In this document: one piece after another, positions 53,901 to 60,700 of the stretch | How positions within the stretch are numbered: position 1 is the first letter of the stretch | Layout: every line of letters begins with the position of its first letter | NCBI RefSeq assembly: GCF_032362555.1 | Contig: NC_083506.1 | Location: forward strand, 791,501 to 855,500 | From: Amyelois transitella | Taxonomy: Eukaryota > Arthropoda > Insecta > Lepidoptera > Pyralidae | Reading direction: 5' to 3' | DNA: 64,000 nt | Translations under genes and position numbers: made by a program | The notes under the pieces: generated by a model | Seen by the model: the letters and a program-made list of their open reading frames with translations, nothing else | Databases searched by the model: none | What the model was told of the DNA's origin: nothing

Positions 53901-56414
53901 CTTCAAGACAATTTCATTGAATAGGTTTTCAAGGGTATATATCGCCTAATTTTTAATTGCGACTGCAAATATCGGATCGGATTTTTTATTAGTGATAGCC
54001 TTTTTAAACGCTCATTAGTACCATTACTCTAATCTATGGTCGTATATCAAATAACGAAAAACATTGGTTTTCTCTATATTGGTAACTAACTGGACTAAGA
54101 ATTTTTTTTACACATACATACATAAAATCACGCCTTTTTCCCGGAGGGGTAGGCTGAGAATACCTCTTTCCACTTGCCACGATCTCTGCATTCTTCCTTC
54201 GCTTCATCCACATTCATAACTCTCTTCATGCAAGCTCGGCGGTTTCGGGTACTCTTGATCTGGCCCTTTACCAGGACGTCCTTAATTTGATCAAGATACG
54301 TTCATGATATTTGGAACATAATTTTGAAAATTAGTTAATTAAAACGACTTGTAGGTTTGATAGTGTACCTTGCCCACCTGGGCAGTTTCGTGCCAGCAGA
54401 GTCTGCTACCATCGGCATCGTCACCCACATCCTCTCCCGCATACAGTCCACGGAGTGCATCGCCGCTCACATGTCCGCCTTCCTTATAGATCTTAGACAG
54501 GTAAGTATTAAATTTATATTTAGTTGATGACCAATACATATATATAATCACGTCTATGTCCCCTGAGGGTTGACAGAGCGACCATTCCCGAAAAGACTTG
54601 AAAAGATTACTTCTGGCCCTTTAGCGCCTTTTTAGTTTGTTCGCCGCATAAGCTATTCATAGGAAGATAATAGTATATTCCTTAGCTATTAAAACCGTAA
54701 AAAGTAACTCTTAACTTAAAAAATATAACGGACTGGGCTCATTCCCGAGTACAATAACATACGCCAGAAGGAAATCATCATAATATTCAATATCTCAATA
54801 TACAGATCAATATATACTCAATATCTAGATCAAGAATCATCAAGAAAACCCAATTTTCCTTCTCAGATGGCCCTAGCCTTGCAAGAATCCACATCGCACT
54901 CTCTCATCATCATTGATGAATTCGGTAAAGGTACCTCCGAAGTGGACGGCTTGTCACTGCTCGCTGCTTGTCTGAACACGTTACTGTTTCAAACAGAACA
55001 TTGTCCTCATGTACTTCTGTCTACCCACTTTCTGAATCTGAAGGAGTATATAGTGGACACGCCTATTGTTAGATTCTTGGTAAGATTTTTAAAATGATGA
55101 AAGTTTACCTTTAATTTGTCATAACCATTTTTGGTTTGGTTGACATATTTATGAATGTATGTTTATGTAGGTAATTTGTCACAACCCAGTATCGCATTTC
55201 ATTTCATTCTCTCCAGGCAACTTACTATAAACTTATTTTAGAAATTCAACAAAACCTATACGTAACTGAATTTGCGAACCTACGGACTATAATAACAATA
55301 CCAACAATCTTTGAAAGTGAACGACTCACAGATTTCTCACTTGTACAGTGATAACAGAGAGAAAGTGCGATATACATATATTACTGTTTATATGTCTACT
55401 AGAGGCCGCCCGCGACTTCGTCCGCATGGAAACCCTATCAATCCCGCGGGAACTCTGGGATAAAAAGTAGCCTATGTGTTATTCTGGGTCTTCAGCTACC
55501 TACATACCAAATTTCATGGTAATCGGTTCAGTAGTTTTTGCGTGAAAGAGTAACAAACATCCATACAAACTTTCGCCTTTATAATAAATAGTAGTAGGAT
55601 TTCTTCAGTCAGTTCGAACATACGCGACCGCAAAAATCATAAGTTCTCATACTGAGGCGATCAAAACATTTCTTCAATGGCTTCCAGAAATTCGAGCACA
55701 TGATTCAAGATGGCGAGCCAGTGTTTCTGTTCCAAGTGACGGATGGCGCAGCGGACAGCAGTTTCGCGCACCACGTGGCTGAGACCAGTGGCATTGAGAC
55801 CCGAGTCGTGAACAGAGCTAGGGAAGTCATGAATGCTATGATGGTAAATATAAATATGATGAAAGAATAAAATTTTCTATCCACACTGTAGGAGAAGTTC
55901 ACACAATGAGGAGGGAGATTTTAATTTTCTACATACATACGGACACATAATCACGTCTATATCCTTTGCGGGTTAGACAGAGCCAACAGTCTTTAAAAGA
56001 CTGATAGGCCACGTTCAGCTATTTGGCTTTAAGATTTAATTTTCTCATTAAATATTTTAAATAGTTCCAAAAGAGAACATAAAGTATGACGAGAAAACAA
56101 TGCCAACATATTTCAAACATACAAATAATCACGTCTTTAACCTACTAGGGATAAACAGAGCCCACAATCTCGAATAGATTGGAAGGTCACGTTTAGTTAC
56201 AATCTAAGCTGGTACACACCAGCATGGAAACTCTTATTACAAATGACAAAAAAGGAATAAACAAAAGGCTTTCTCCTACTTTTGTAGTAAATAAAGCTAT
56301 AGTTATTTTCAGAATAACTCGCTGCCTCCGGAGAACAAGAAGATTATAGCTAAATTGAGAACATTCACTGAAACGATTAAAAACGAACTTCTGGCAGAAG
56401 ATATTGACTCTTAA
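41849..56414 (+). CDS. MSH5: MSH5, meiotic MutS homologue (complete, 18 coding exons)
   Basis: Eighteen exons join with matching phases and GT/AG borders to give 2,484 bp, 827 residues plus stop, against about 834 in human MSH5. MSH5 pairs with MSH4 as a clamp that stabilises double Holliday junction intermediates and promotes crossovers in meiosis; it does not repair mismatches. The N-terminus is short and acidic as in relatives and lacks the mismatch-binding domain I. The clamp/lever regions follow (VTMDEDTYRGLQVF near 245, KEGLSLFHVF near 275). The ATPase has Walker A GPNSSGKS near 609 and Walker B LIIIDEFGKGT near 684. The C-terminus ends TIKNELLAEDIDS. AATAAA overlaps the stop (56413-56418), with another at 56496-56501. 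Intron 4 holds a full RTE element. I chose the ATG at 41849; 41852 is an alternative. All catalytic motifs are intact. Confidence 0.97.
42330..42399 (+). CDS. MSH5: MSH5 exon 2
   Basis: Follows 'cttcatttcag'. Acidic segment ending DDSETEE, ending in phase 0 before GTAAAA. Confidence 0.85.
42799..42867 (+). CDS. MSH5: MSH5 exon 3
   Basis: Follows 'gcgtgtgacag'. Encodes LLAVYCRSGKLGAASY, equivalent to the first conserved strand of MSH5 proteins. Donor GTGGGT. Confidence 0.9.
43290..43425 (+). pseudogene. Decayed duplicate of MSH5 exon 4
   Basis: Lies in intron 3 just before the real exon 4. It shares 'agctgatggt', 'gaccgc', 'gtaccgtcag' and 'ggatccttctagaag' in the same order as 43536-43635. 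The frame matching the exon reaches a TGA near the GATGTC codons, so it is not used as it stands. Confidence 0.65.
43538..43742 (+). CDS. MSH5: MSH5 exon 4
   Basis: Follows 'tatctatccag'. Encodes LEEIVDRAPDFQMFRNLYRQ and onward to SAREY. Leaves one base before GTAAGT. Confidence 0.93.
43841..44127 (+). repeat. Family A repeat with 12-bp target duplication
   Basis: TATTTTAATATT at 43841-43852 and 44116-44127 brackets a full copy starting GTGCCGTGTGG. This copy fixes the family's 5' end. Confidence 0.93.
44165..44334 (+). repeat. Family A repeat, head missing
   Basis: 'cacggatgtcgtaaaaggca' to 'gatatagacgtgacaatatg'. The middle block is deleted. Confidence 0.83.
44598..48039 (+). mobile_element. 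Full-length RTE-clade LINE with target duplication
   Basis: A 3.4-kb non-LTR element (44608-48029) is bracketed by the 10-bp direct repeat ATAAAAAGCC (44598-44607 and 48030-48039). It opens with ~95 bases shared with family A repeats ('gtgtggttcccggcaccatt', 'gactaagggatag'). A GC-rich 5' UTR, one long ORF and a (TATG)n tail follow. It lies in intron 4 of MSH5 in the sense orientation, 40 bp upstream of exon 5. The intact ORF and clean duplication suggest a recent and possibly active copy. Confidence 0.93.
44895..48005 (+). CDS. RTE endonuclease/reverse transcriptase
   Basis: 1,036 residues from the ATG at 44895. The APE-type endonuclease spans about 35-285: TMNVRGG near 36, LCVNETKRKG near 68, IMLGDFNGWVG near 176, MIDFVIVD near 250, and SDHLLV near 273. 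A basic, Lys/Glu-rich linker follows. The reverse transcriptase has KNYRGISLLSVVGKLYAKVL near 590, TFVDLEKAYDRVER near 660, GVRQGCVASPWLFN near 715 and the catalytic YADDQVIL near 760. The C-terminal part has PTLMYGSESW and LRWFGHVERM, typical of RTE proteins, and ends GKEA at the tail itself, so the coding region runs almost to the 3' end. It is the enzyme that would copy the element, and probably family A RNA, by target-primed reverse transcription. No lesion is visible. Confidence 0.93.
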   Translation: MDANFLKEHLDGGDGVRTPSRLVPGGSGMRSAESRFATMNVRGGMKDKIEEVCQMMDERRLDVLCVNETKRKGCDATQHGPYTAYWSGISSTSRGCQGVGLILSARMAECVNEYECVSPRLLWIRLKVGITRIFVLGVYAPWDVGSRGTTSAKSENEEFWNSVREVLKVTKPNEKIIMLGDFNGWVGVKRDGYEKVLGAFGDEKVNDNGRSVLEICLEWDLFVSNSMFQHKEIHTYTRVEGILKSMIDFVIVDERLKNKVLDTRAYRGAGIDSDHLLVISRIRGIFNRWRHRVREQTSALERVKVENLQDMDVGKKYINRLKDEFEDLEEMSDIEDGWKEFKERIVKVAVEVCGVSRRRKGKNHKNAWMSKDVQELVRLKKKAWLDLLAAKANLRMQEVIDEDVNEARKEYKKMKDLVKKAVIRKKEEYKEDFDKRLSEDFQSNLKVFWKSVRSARGNTITRELTRIRCQDGSVVKGEECVLKIWKDYFESLFEKKEGNKKDFCYSEEKENEMEGEIEMFEIVEALKSMKAGKAAGCDRVSVEMLKAGKGVVASQLYCLFNLCWRSGRVPKDWCKAVIVPLYKGKGSQLDCKNYRGISLLSVVGKLYAKVLINRVRNETDDKIWDAQAGFRKGMGCTDQVFSLRCIAEKFLAKSQKVYCTFVDLEKAYDRVERNELWSALSMHGVSSLLIRALKSLYEDSSACVRINGAHTEWFKIEKGVRQGCVASPWLFNLFMDSCLTDLKESKSGLRMNELLVKCLLYADDQVILASSAEELQEMVNCMHEALKEKGMKVNVSKTKTLVFEMEKEMTACNILIGGEKVEQVKEFVYLGSKFTSDGKYDSDIERRVNAGNMVNGALHAFMSSQKLSKKARLAVHRGVLVPTLMYGSESWVWQKKHESRINAVEMRALRSMMGVKLSDRIRNSVIRECCDVKEDVVTGIEKGMLRWFGHVERMNESRLTKQIYKESVEGKVGVGRPRRTYLDQIKDVLVKGQVKSTRNRRACMKRVMNVDEAKEVCRDRGKWKEVVSAYPSGKEA
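48071..48299 (+). CDS. MSH5: MSH5 exon 5
   Basis: Starts 40 bp after the RTE tail, following 'catgtcttcag'. Encodes YEACKRRIYSLALP through VHALGALLRYLDL, as in other MSH5 proteins. Leaves two bases before GTAAGT. Confidence 0.93.
48640..48888 (+). repeat. Family A repeat, full length
   Basis: 'acggttcacggcaccaaaaa' to 'gggatatagacgtgataata'. Diverged head. In MSH5 intron 5. Confidence 0.85.
49207..49480 (-). repeat. Family A repeat, full length
   Basis: (CA)n, 'agtcacgtctatatccctta' to 'ggtgccgggaaccacacggc'. In MSH5 intron 5. Confidence 0.88.
49488..49545 (-). mobile_element. RTE tail fragment
   Basis: (CATA)n, 'aaatctcgcctttttctcgg', 'ggggtaggcagagac'. A reversed RTE 3' end next to MSH5 exon 6. 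Confidence 0.75.
49583..49753 (+). CDS. MSH5: MSH5 exon 6
   Basis: Encodes VTMDEDTYRGLQVF, SHPSNFKQG and KEGLSLFHVFSKC, the most recognisable MSH5 block. It lies just downstream of a family A copy and an RTE tail. Donor GTCAGG. Confidence 0.95.
50167..50305 (+). CDS. MSH5: MSH5 exon 7
   Basis: Follows 'gtatctccag'. Encodes FLQHPTRDLGTLKRRQDVVA, equivalent to the FxRPxxD core segment of MutS proteins. Phase 0 end before GTGAGT. Confidence 0.95.
50328..50620 (+). mobile_element. Helitron-like repeat (family C) with 13-bp flanking direct repeats
   Basis: 'ctatacttaatattatatag' to 'gcggacgaagtcgcggacac' and AGCTAG|T. The 13-bp string AGTTTTCAATAAT flanks it at 50328-50340 and 50608-50620. In MSH5 intron 7. 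Confidence 0.75.
50651..50713 (+). CDS. MSH5: MSH5 exon 8
   Basis: 63-bp exon, phase 0 on both sides, following 'ataatttcag'. Encodes GILAKIKALSAKAYQWKSLY. Confidence 0.92.
50932..51036 (+). CDS. MSH5: MSH5 exon 9
   Basis: 105 bp, phase 0, following 'tttcatttccag'. Encodes TLYNAVLICEMCESAKKSST and onward to KLYE before GTACCT. Confidence 0.9.
51085..51190 (+). repeat. Interspersed repeat (family E)
   Basis: 'ctggagaggagcccggggta' and 'cctggattgggtgagtcagg', as at 13958. In MSH5 intron 9. Confidence 0.65.
51289..51538 (-). repeat. Family A repeat
   Basis: 'catacatacatatgtgcata' to 'gagaaccacacgacac'. Diverged. In MSH5 intron 9. Confidence 0.83.
51703..51799 (+). CDS. MSH5: MSH5 exon 10
   Basis: Follows 'aattcattttag'. 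Encodes MNRIIDFDLSKSEGKFTVKA and GVDPELD. Leaves one base before GTAATA. Confidence 0.93.
52200..52390 (+). CDS. MSH5: MSH5 exon 11
   Basis: Follows 'cgtcccatcag'. Ends at MKFM before GTTTGT. This donor, rather than GTATTA at 52408, keeps the frame that continues the MSH5 alignment in exon 12. Confidence 0.9.
52626..52671 (+). CDS. MSH5: MSH5 exon 12
   Basis: 46-bp exon following 'ttcttttacag'. Encodes FQNNDYIHYKSKGCE and leaves one base before GTAAGA. Confidence 0.9.
53105..53243 (+). CDS. MSH5: MSH5 exon 13
   Basis: Follows 'tttgttttcaaag'. Encodes ELDVMIGDAYPEIVAHETRI and a Leu-rich helix. Leaves two bases before GTAAGA. Confidence 0.93.
53672..53892 (+). CDS. MSH5: MSH5 exon 14 (Walker A)
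   Basis: Follows 'gatgctattgcag'. Encodes IKKGRHPL and the ATP-binding loop GPNSSGKSVYMKQI. Leaves one base before GTGAGA. Confidence 0.97.
54112..54306 (-). mobile_element. 5'-truncated RTE copy
   Basis: Reverse of the last ~190 bp of the RTE ('aaatcacgcctttttcccgg' to 'tttgatcaagatacgttc'). It lies 48 bp before MSH5 exon 15. Confidence 0.9.
54355..54500 (+). CDS. MSH5: MSH5 exon 15
   Basis: Follows 'cgacttgtag'. Encodes LAHLGSFVPAESATIG and LSRIQSTECIAAHMSAFLID, the inter-Walker region. Phase 0 before GTAAGT. Confidence 0.96.
54536..54640 (-). repeat. Family A 3' fragment
   Basis: 'aatcacgtctatgtcccctg' and 'cccgaaaagact'. Decayed. Confidence 0.65.
54867..55079 (+). CDS. MSH5: MSH5 exon 16 (Walker B)
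   Basis: Follows 'ttccttctcag'. Encodes SLIIIDEFGKGTSEVDGLSL and the HVLLSTHFL switch-His region. Phase 0 before GTAAGA. Confidence 0.97.
55397..55597 (-). mobile_element. Helitron-like repeat of a second subfamily
   Basis: 'cccgcgacttcgtccgcatg', 'gggataaaaagtagcctatg', 'aatcggttcagtagtttttg', 'ctttataataaatagtag'. It has the same GC-rich end as family C but a different body. Common in moth and butterfly genomes. Confidence 0.7.
55688..55843 (+). CDS. MSH5: MSH5 exon 17
   Basis: Follows 'tggcttccag'. Encodes FLFQVTDGAADSSFAHHVAE, the conserved MutS dimerisation block. Phase 0 before GTAAAT. Confidence 0.95.
55932..56205 (-). repeat. Two family A 3' fragments
   Basis: 55932-56030 ('aatcacgtctatatcctttg') and 56121-56205 ('aatcacgtctttaacctact'). 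Both are 5'-truncated, in MSH5 intron 17. Confidence 0.7.
56313..56414 (+). CDS. MSH5: MSH5 exon 18
   Basis: Follows 'tagttattttcag'. Encodes the last 33 residues to TAA 56412-56414. Confidence 0.93.
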   Translation, partial: NNSLPPENKKIIAKLRTFTETIKNELLAEDIDS

Positions 56415-57651
56415 TAAAATTTAATATTTTTCATTGTTTCTCAGTGTTTCTCAACTGAAATAGTCTCAAAACCTGTAGTAAAAATGATATCCAAAAATAA
56501 ACAACAATAGGTTTTTGCCACATATTTATTCATATCAATAAAATTTGCATTACATTATAATTTATGATATCATTCGTAATCGTAGCACTAACAACAATAA
56601 ATAAATATTTATTATAAAATATAAAATACGTCCAAAAAATAATTATAACTTATGCCTAACATCATAATATTGACTTATATTAAGACCTTTCGTACAAACG
56701 ACCATTACAATTACTTATAATTATAGTTTTTATTATATATTATTATATACCTGAAATTTTATTTCGTAAATTGAAGAAACTTAGCAAATATACAAATAAG
56801 AAGACTTATTTACGAAAAATAATCCAAAATAGAATAATATGTACGCACCACACAATAAATAAGTGTAATGAGTCTTGTTATACTTCTAATAAGAACATCT
56901 TTAAATTAATAAATTTACGTTAATTTAAAATAAAAACTTGATAAATAGCATAGTTACTATTAAAGCATATTCGTTCTTTATATTTTTTAAATATTGTGAC
57001 CAAAATAAAACTGTTGTTTTTCTGTGCGTTGCATTTGTACGGATATTTATCCAAAGAGATCAAATTAAAATGCAATAATAAATTATCTTTTAGTCATATA
57101 GACATTTAGATAGAAAAATAGTTCGTGTTTTTTCATATACAAAATTAAATAACTTAAAAGTAACTTTCCCCAAATCATTTTGCTAAAGAGATATCACGAC
57201 ACAAACATACATACATAACGTTCAATAAAATTTACACCTTTAATTTTATGTTGTTCTAAATTTACCAATGATAGTTCCTCCTATGCTTAACTTGGAAATG
57301 TGTTAAAAATTGCTAAATTGTTAGTTATCTGATGAAATACACATTTTGCCTTTAGAAAAACTCCACTGAACACTTAAATTTTCATTCAATATATACCTAC
57401 GCTTTTAATTACAAATGATATAAAAATCTCGATTCAAAATGTGGTCAATTTTGAATGATTTTTCGCGAACTTAGAAAAATTTATAAATACCTACTTAAAC
57501 CATCTGATCTAATATACATAAGTTAACACATATAGGCTCACAATTTAATTATAACCTGACATATTTCGAGGTTACATCCATGGCAGCATTTATGATGTCG
57601 ATTTACGCTCACATATAATAGAAACGCCTATAAAACATCACGTAATACAGT
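56415..57651. other. Convergent 3' region between MSH5 and UBA5
   Basis: AT-rich with polyadenylation-like AATAAA on the plus strand (56413, 56496) and several TTTATT (minus AATAAA), for example at 56525-56530. It holds both 3' UTRs. No other feature is seen. Confidence 0.55.
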
Positions 57652-57765
57652 TTACATAGACTTCATTTGTTGCATGAGTTCCTCCAATGACAATTCGGAT
57701 GCTGCCACAGCCCCTCCTGTGCTAGATTCTGGCGTGCTATTGTCCACGGGAATGCTATATGCCAC
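57652..57765 (-). CDS. UBA5: UBA5 last exon
   Basis: Acceptor CTTTTTATCAG. Encodes [10 protein letters not shown] to [12 protein letters not shown] and TAA at 57652-57654. Confidence 0.95.
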   Translation of the reverse strand: MAYSIPVDNSTPESSTGGAVAASELSLEELMQQMKSM

Positions 57766-60700
57766 CTGATAAAAAGATACGATAATAGTTTCAAATTGGT
57801 ATTGACATCATATTTTCGTATTGACGAAATATTCGTATTGAAATAACTAGTTCTACATTCATTCATGTTTTTTAATGTAGACAATGTGCATTCATCCATG
57901 ATTCAGATTTAAGAGATCTATATTTGTATATTGACGTCCGATGAAAATGCTGCAGTGTAGTTTGTTCCGCCACTTCTTCTACACATGCGCTTTGGAAGCG
58001 GTAGTAGTTATAATTAGATTTATTTATTTATTTATTTATTTATTCTTTATTGTAACAATTACAATTTGTAAAGTACAATAGGCGAACTTAATGCTAATAG
58101 CATTATCTAACAGTCTACCATTGGGTAAAGCGGAGAACCTTTGTGTGGGTGATAATAATAATGTATAACAAACATACTTACTATACGATATATACTAAAA
58201 ACCTATACATAATATATACCTATATACTACACTAAACATACACATATACATATATATATACATATACATATATTTGCAGCAGATTACATACAGAGATTAT
58301 TTACTCTCTCATGACTGGGTCAGGAACAACTGGACCACGTGCGACTTAAAACTGGCGCGGCTCGGAGAAGCTTGAACGGAATCGGGAAGTGCATTGCAAA
58401 GTCTAACAGCTGTAGCAGCGAAAGAATTCGAATAAAAACCTGTACGGTGAAAAGGTGTTGCAAGGGTCAACCTGTTAGAGGAACGTAGGATTTTTTCATG
58501 AGTGGAACTTAAAAGTTGAAATTCAGATCTAAGATAACCTGGAGCTAGGGGATTATTAAGAATATTATAAAGTTGGCAAAGAATATGAAGATTCCTACGT
58601 TGTCGGATGGGCAGCCACTTAAACTGAGAACGGAATTCAGAGACATGGTCATACTTACGAAGACAGAAAATAAATCTGATACAATTATTGAGAAGACGTT
58701 CAAGCTTATTCAGTTGTTCTTCAGTTAGATCCAGACAACACACATCAGCATAATCAATAATGGGTATAACAAGTGCTTGAGCTAGCATTACTTTAGTTTT
58801 GATGGGAAGAAAATGTTTCAGACGTTGCAGGTAATGTAGAGATCCGTAGACCTTTCGACTGAGCTCAACGACATATGGGTTCCAACAAAGGTTTGAATCG
58901 ATGAGAAGATTTAAGTGATGTGACGTCAATAAGTGATACCTTGTATCCAATTTTGAAAATAAATCTATTCTATTCTATTCAGGCAAAATTTCTACAAAAA
59001 AATATGCATACATACATAGAGTAACGGGGTAGACAGAGTCTTGAAACTACTGATAGGCTAAGTTCAACTATTTAGCTTAATGATAGAGATTCACATATAC
59101 TAAAGAAACTTAAATTTGAGGGTATTTAAATCAATTCTTACCTGAACACCATCTACTAGTTTCAAGTTGGAAGCGTCGTCATCTTCAGGCGAGTTCTCAT
59201 CGACAAGACTGATCCCTGAAATAGTGATTTTAATCGTGTATATATTTTGTTTCGTAAATTTCTTCTTAATGGGAATTTGAGTGCATTGACCTCAATATGC
59301 CAGATGTTACGCAAGATGGAATCTAAATTGGTGCTCGCAAACTAAAATAATGCCTATTCACAGTTCTACCACTCTTAAAAGTCACCTTGGCTATATACAA
59401 CGGCGCAGAATAGCGCCATCTACCGCCGAACAAACTGAATAAGCAAAGAAGAAAATAACCGACCTTATTACAGGTACATTAAACTTAAAATCCAAAGTAA
59501 AATGTCTCCTGCTGTCTCGCTCGTAATAACGAATAGTTCAGTTCGCGGTTTCAAATGGCGCACTCTTATAGGCGCAACCTCTCAAATATTTCCGCGCCAT
59601 ACAAAAATTATATTTATGCGCAGAATAAACTTGACGACCTCTGTGGCGCAGCGGTAGTACGCTTGTCTGTGACACCGGAGGTCCCGGGTTCGAATCCCGG
59701 CCAGAGCATTATTAGAAAAGAACTTTTTCTGATTGGCCTGGGTCTTGGATGTTTTTCTTTATTAGTGTTTATAATAAAATATAGTATCGTTGAGTTAGTA
59801 TCACGTAACACAAGTCTCGAACATACTTCGAGGCTAACTCAATCTGTGTAATTTGTCCCGTATATATTTATTTAACTTATTTCAGTGGTAACATTGTTCT
59901 CTCGAACAAAGAGTCGGGGTGAGAAACCACAGAATTCAGTGGTAACATTGTTCCCTCGAACAAAGAGTCGGGGTGAGAAACCACATAATTCAGTGGTAAC
60001 ATTGTTCCCTCGAACAAAGAGTCGGGGTGAGAAACCACAGAATTCAGTGGTAACATTGTTCCCTCGAACAAAGAGTCGGGGTGAGAAACCACAGAATTCA
60101 GTGGTAACATTGTTCTCTCGAACAAAGAGTCGGGGTGAGAAACCACATAATTCAGTGGTAACATTGTTCTCTCGAACAAAGAGTCGGGGTGAGAAACCAC
60201 AGAATTCAGTGGTAACATTGTTCTCTCGAACAAAGAGTCAGGGTGAGAAACCACATAATTCAGTGGTAACATTGTTCCCTCGAACAAAGAGTGGGGGTGA
60301 GAAACCACAGAATCCACTCACCCCAGTGGTTGTCGGCGTGCAGGGGGGCGGAGTCCTCCTTGACCTCGGTGGCGAGCTCCACCAGCGGCCGCGCCGCGAA
60401 CTCCTCTTGACGTAGCCGGCAGTGACTGTCGTCGCATTGGGGGTTTGGCTATTAAAAAAAATACATGTAAAGTTGGCGTTTTCTTGTACCTACTGGCCAC
60501 TTTAATCACAAATTTCTCACCTTTGGTTGGGAATTCCAAATTCAAATTTGTAAAGCTATTTACACATGTACTTAAATGTGTTTCGTTGCGTTTTCTCTAT
60601 AAAAGTTTCGGAGATCAGACGACAATGAAGTCGTGTTATAACCTGACATTTAATTCACAGTCAAAAGAGCATCCCGGGCTCTTCTCTAGAAAGGTGTAAA

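Noticed and set aside
59883..60314. CRISPR-like array
   Set aside because: Units are tandem with no unique spacers, and the context is an insect intron.
59877..60415. Long ORFs on both strands with an 18-residue repeat
   Set aside because: Artefact of a 54-bp tandem repeat whose period is a multiple of three; the right end overlaps a UBA5 exon in another frame.
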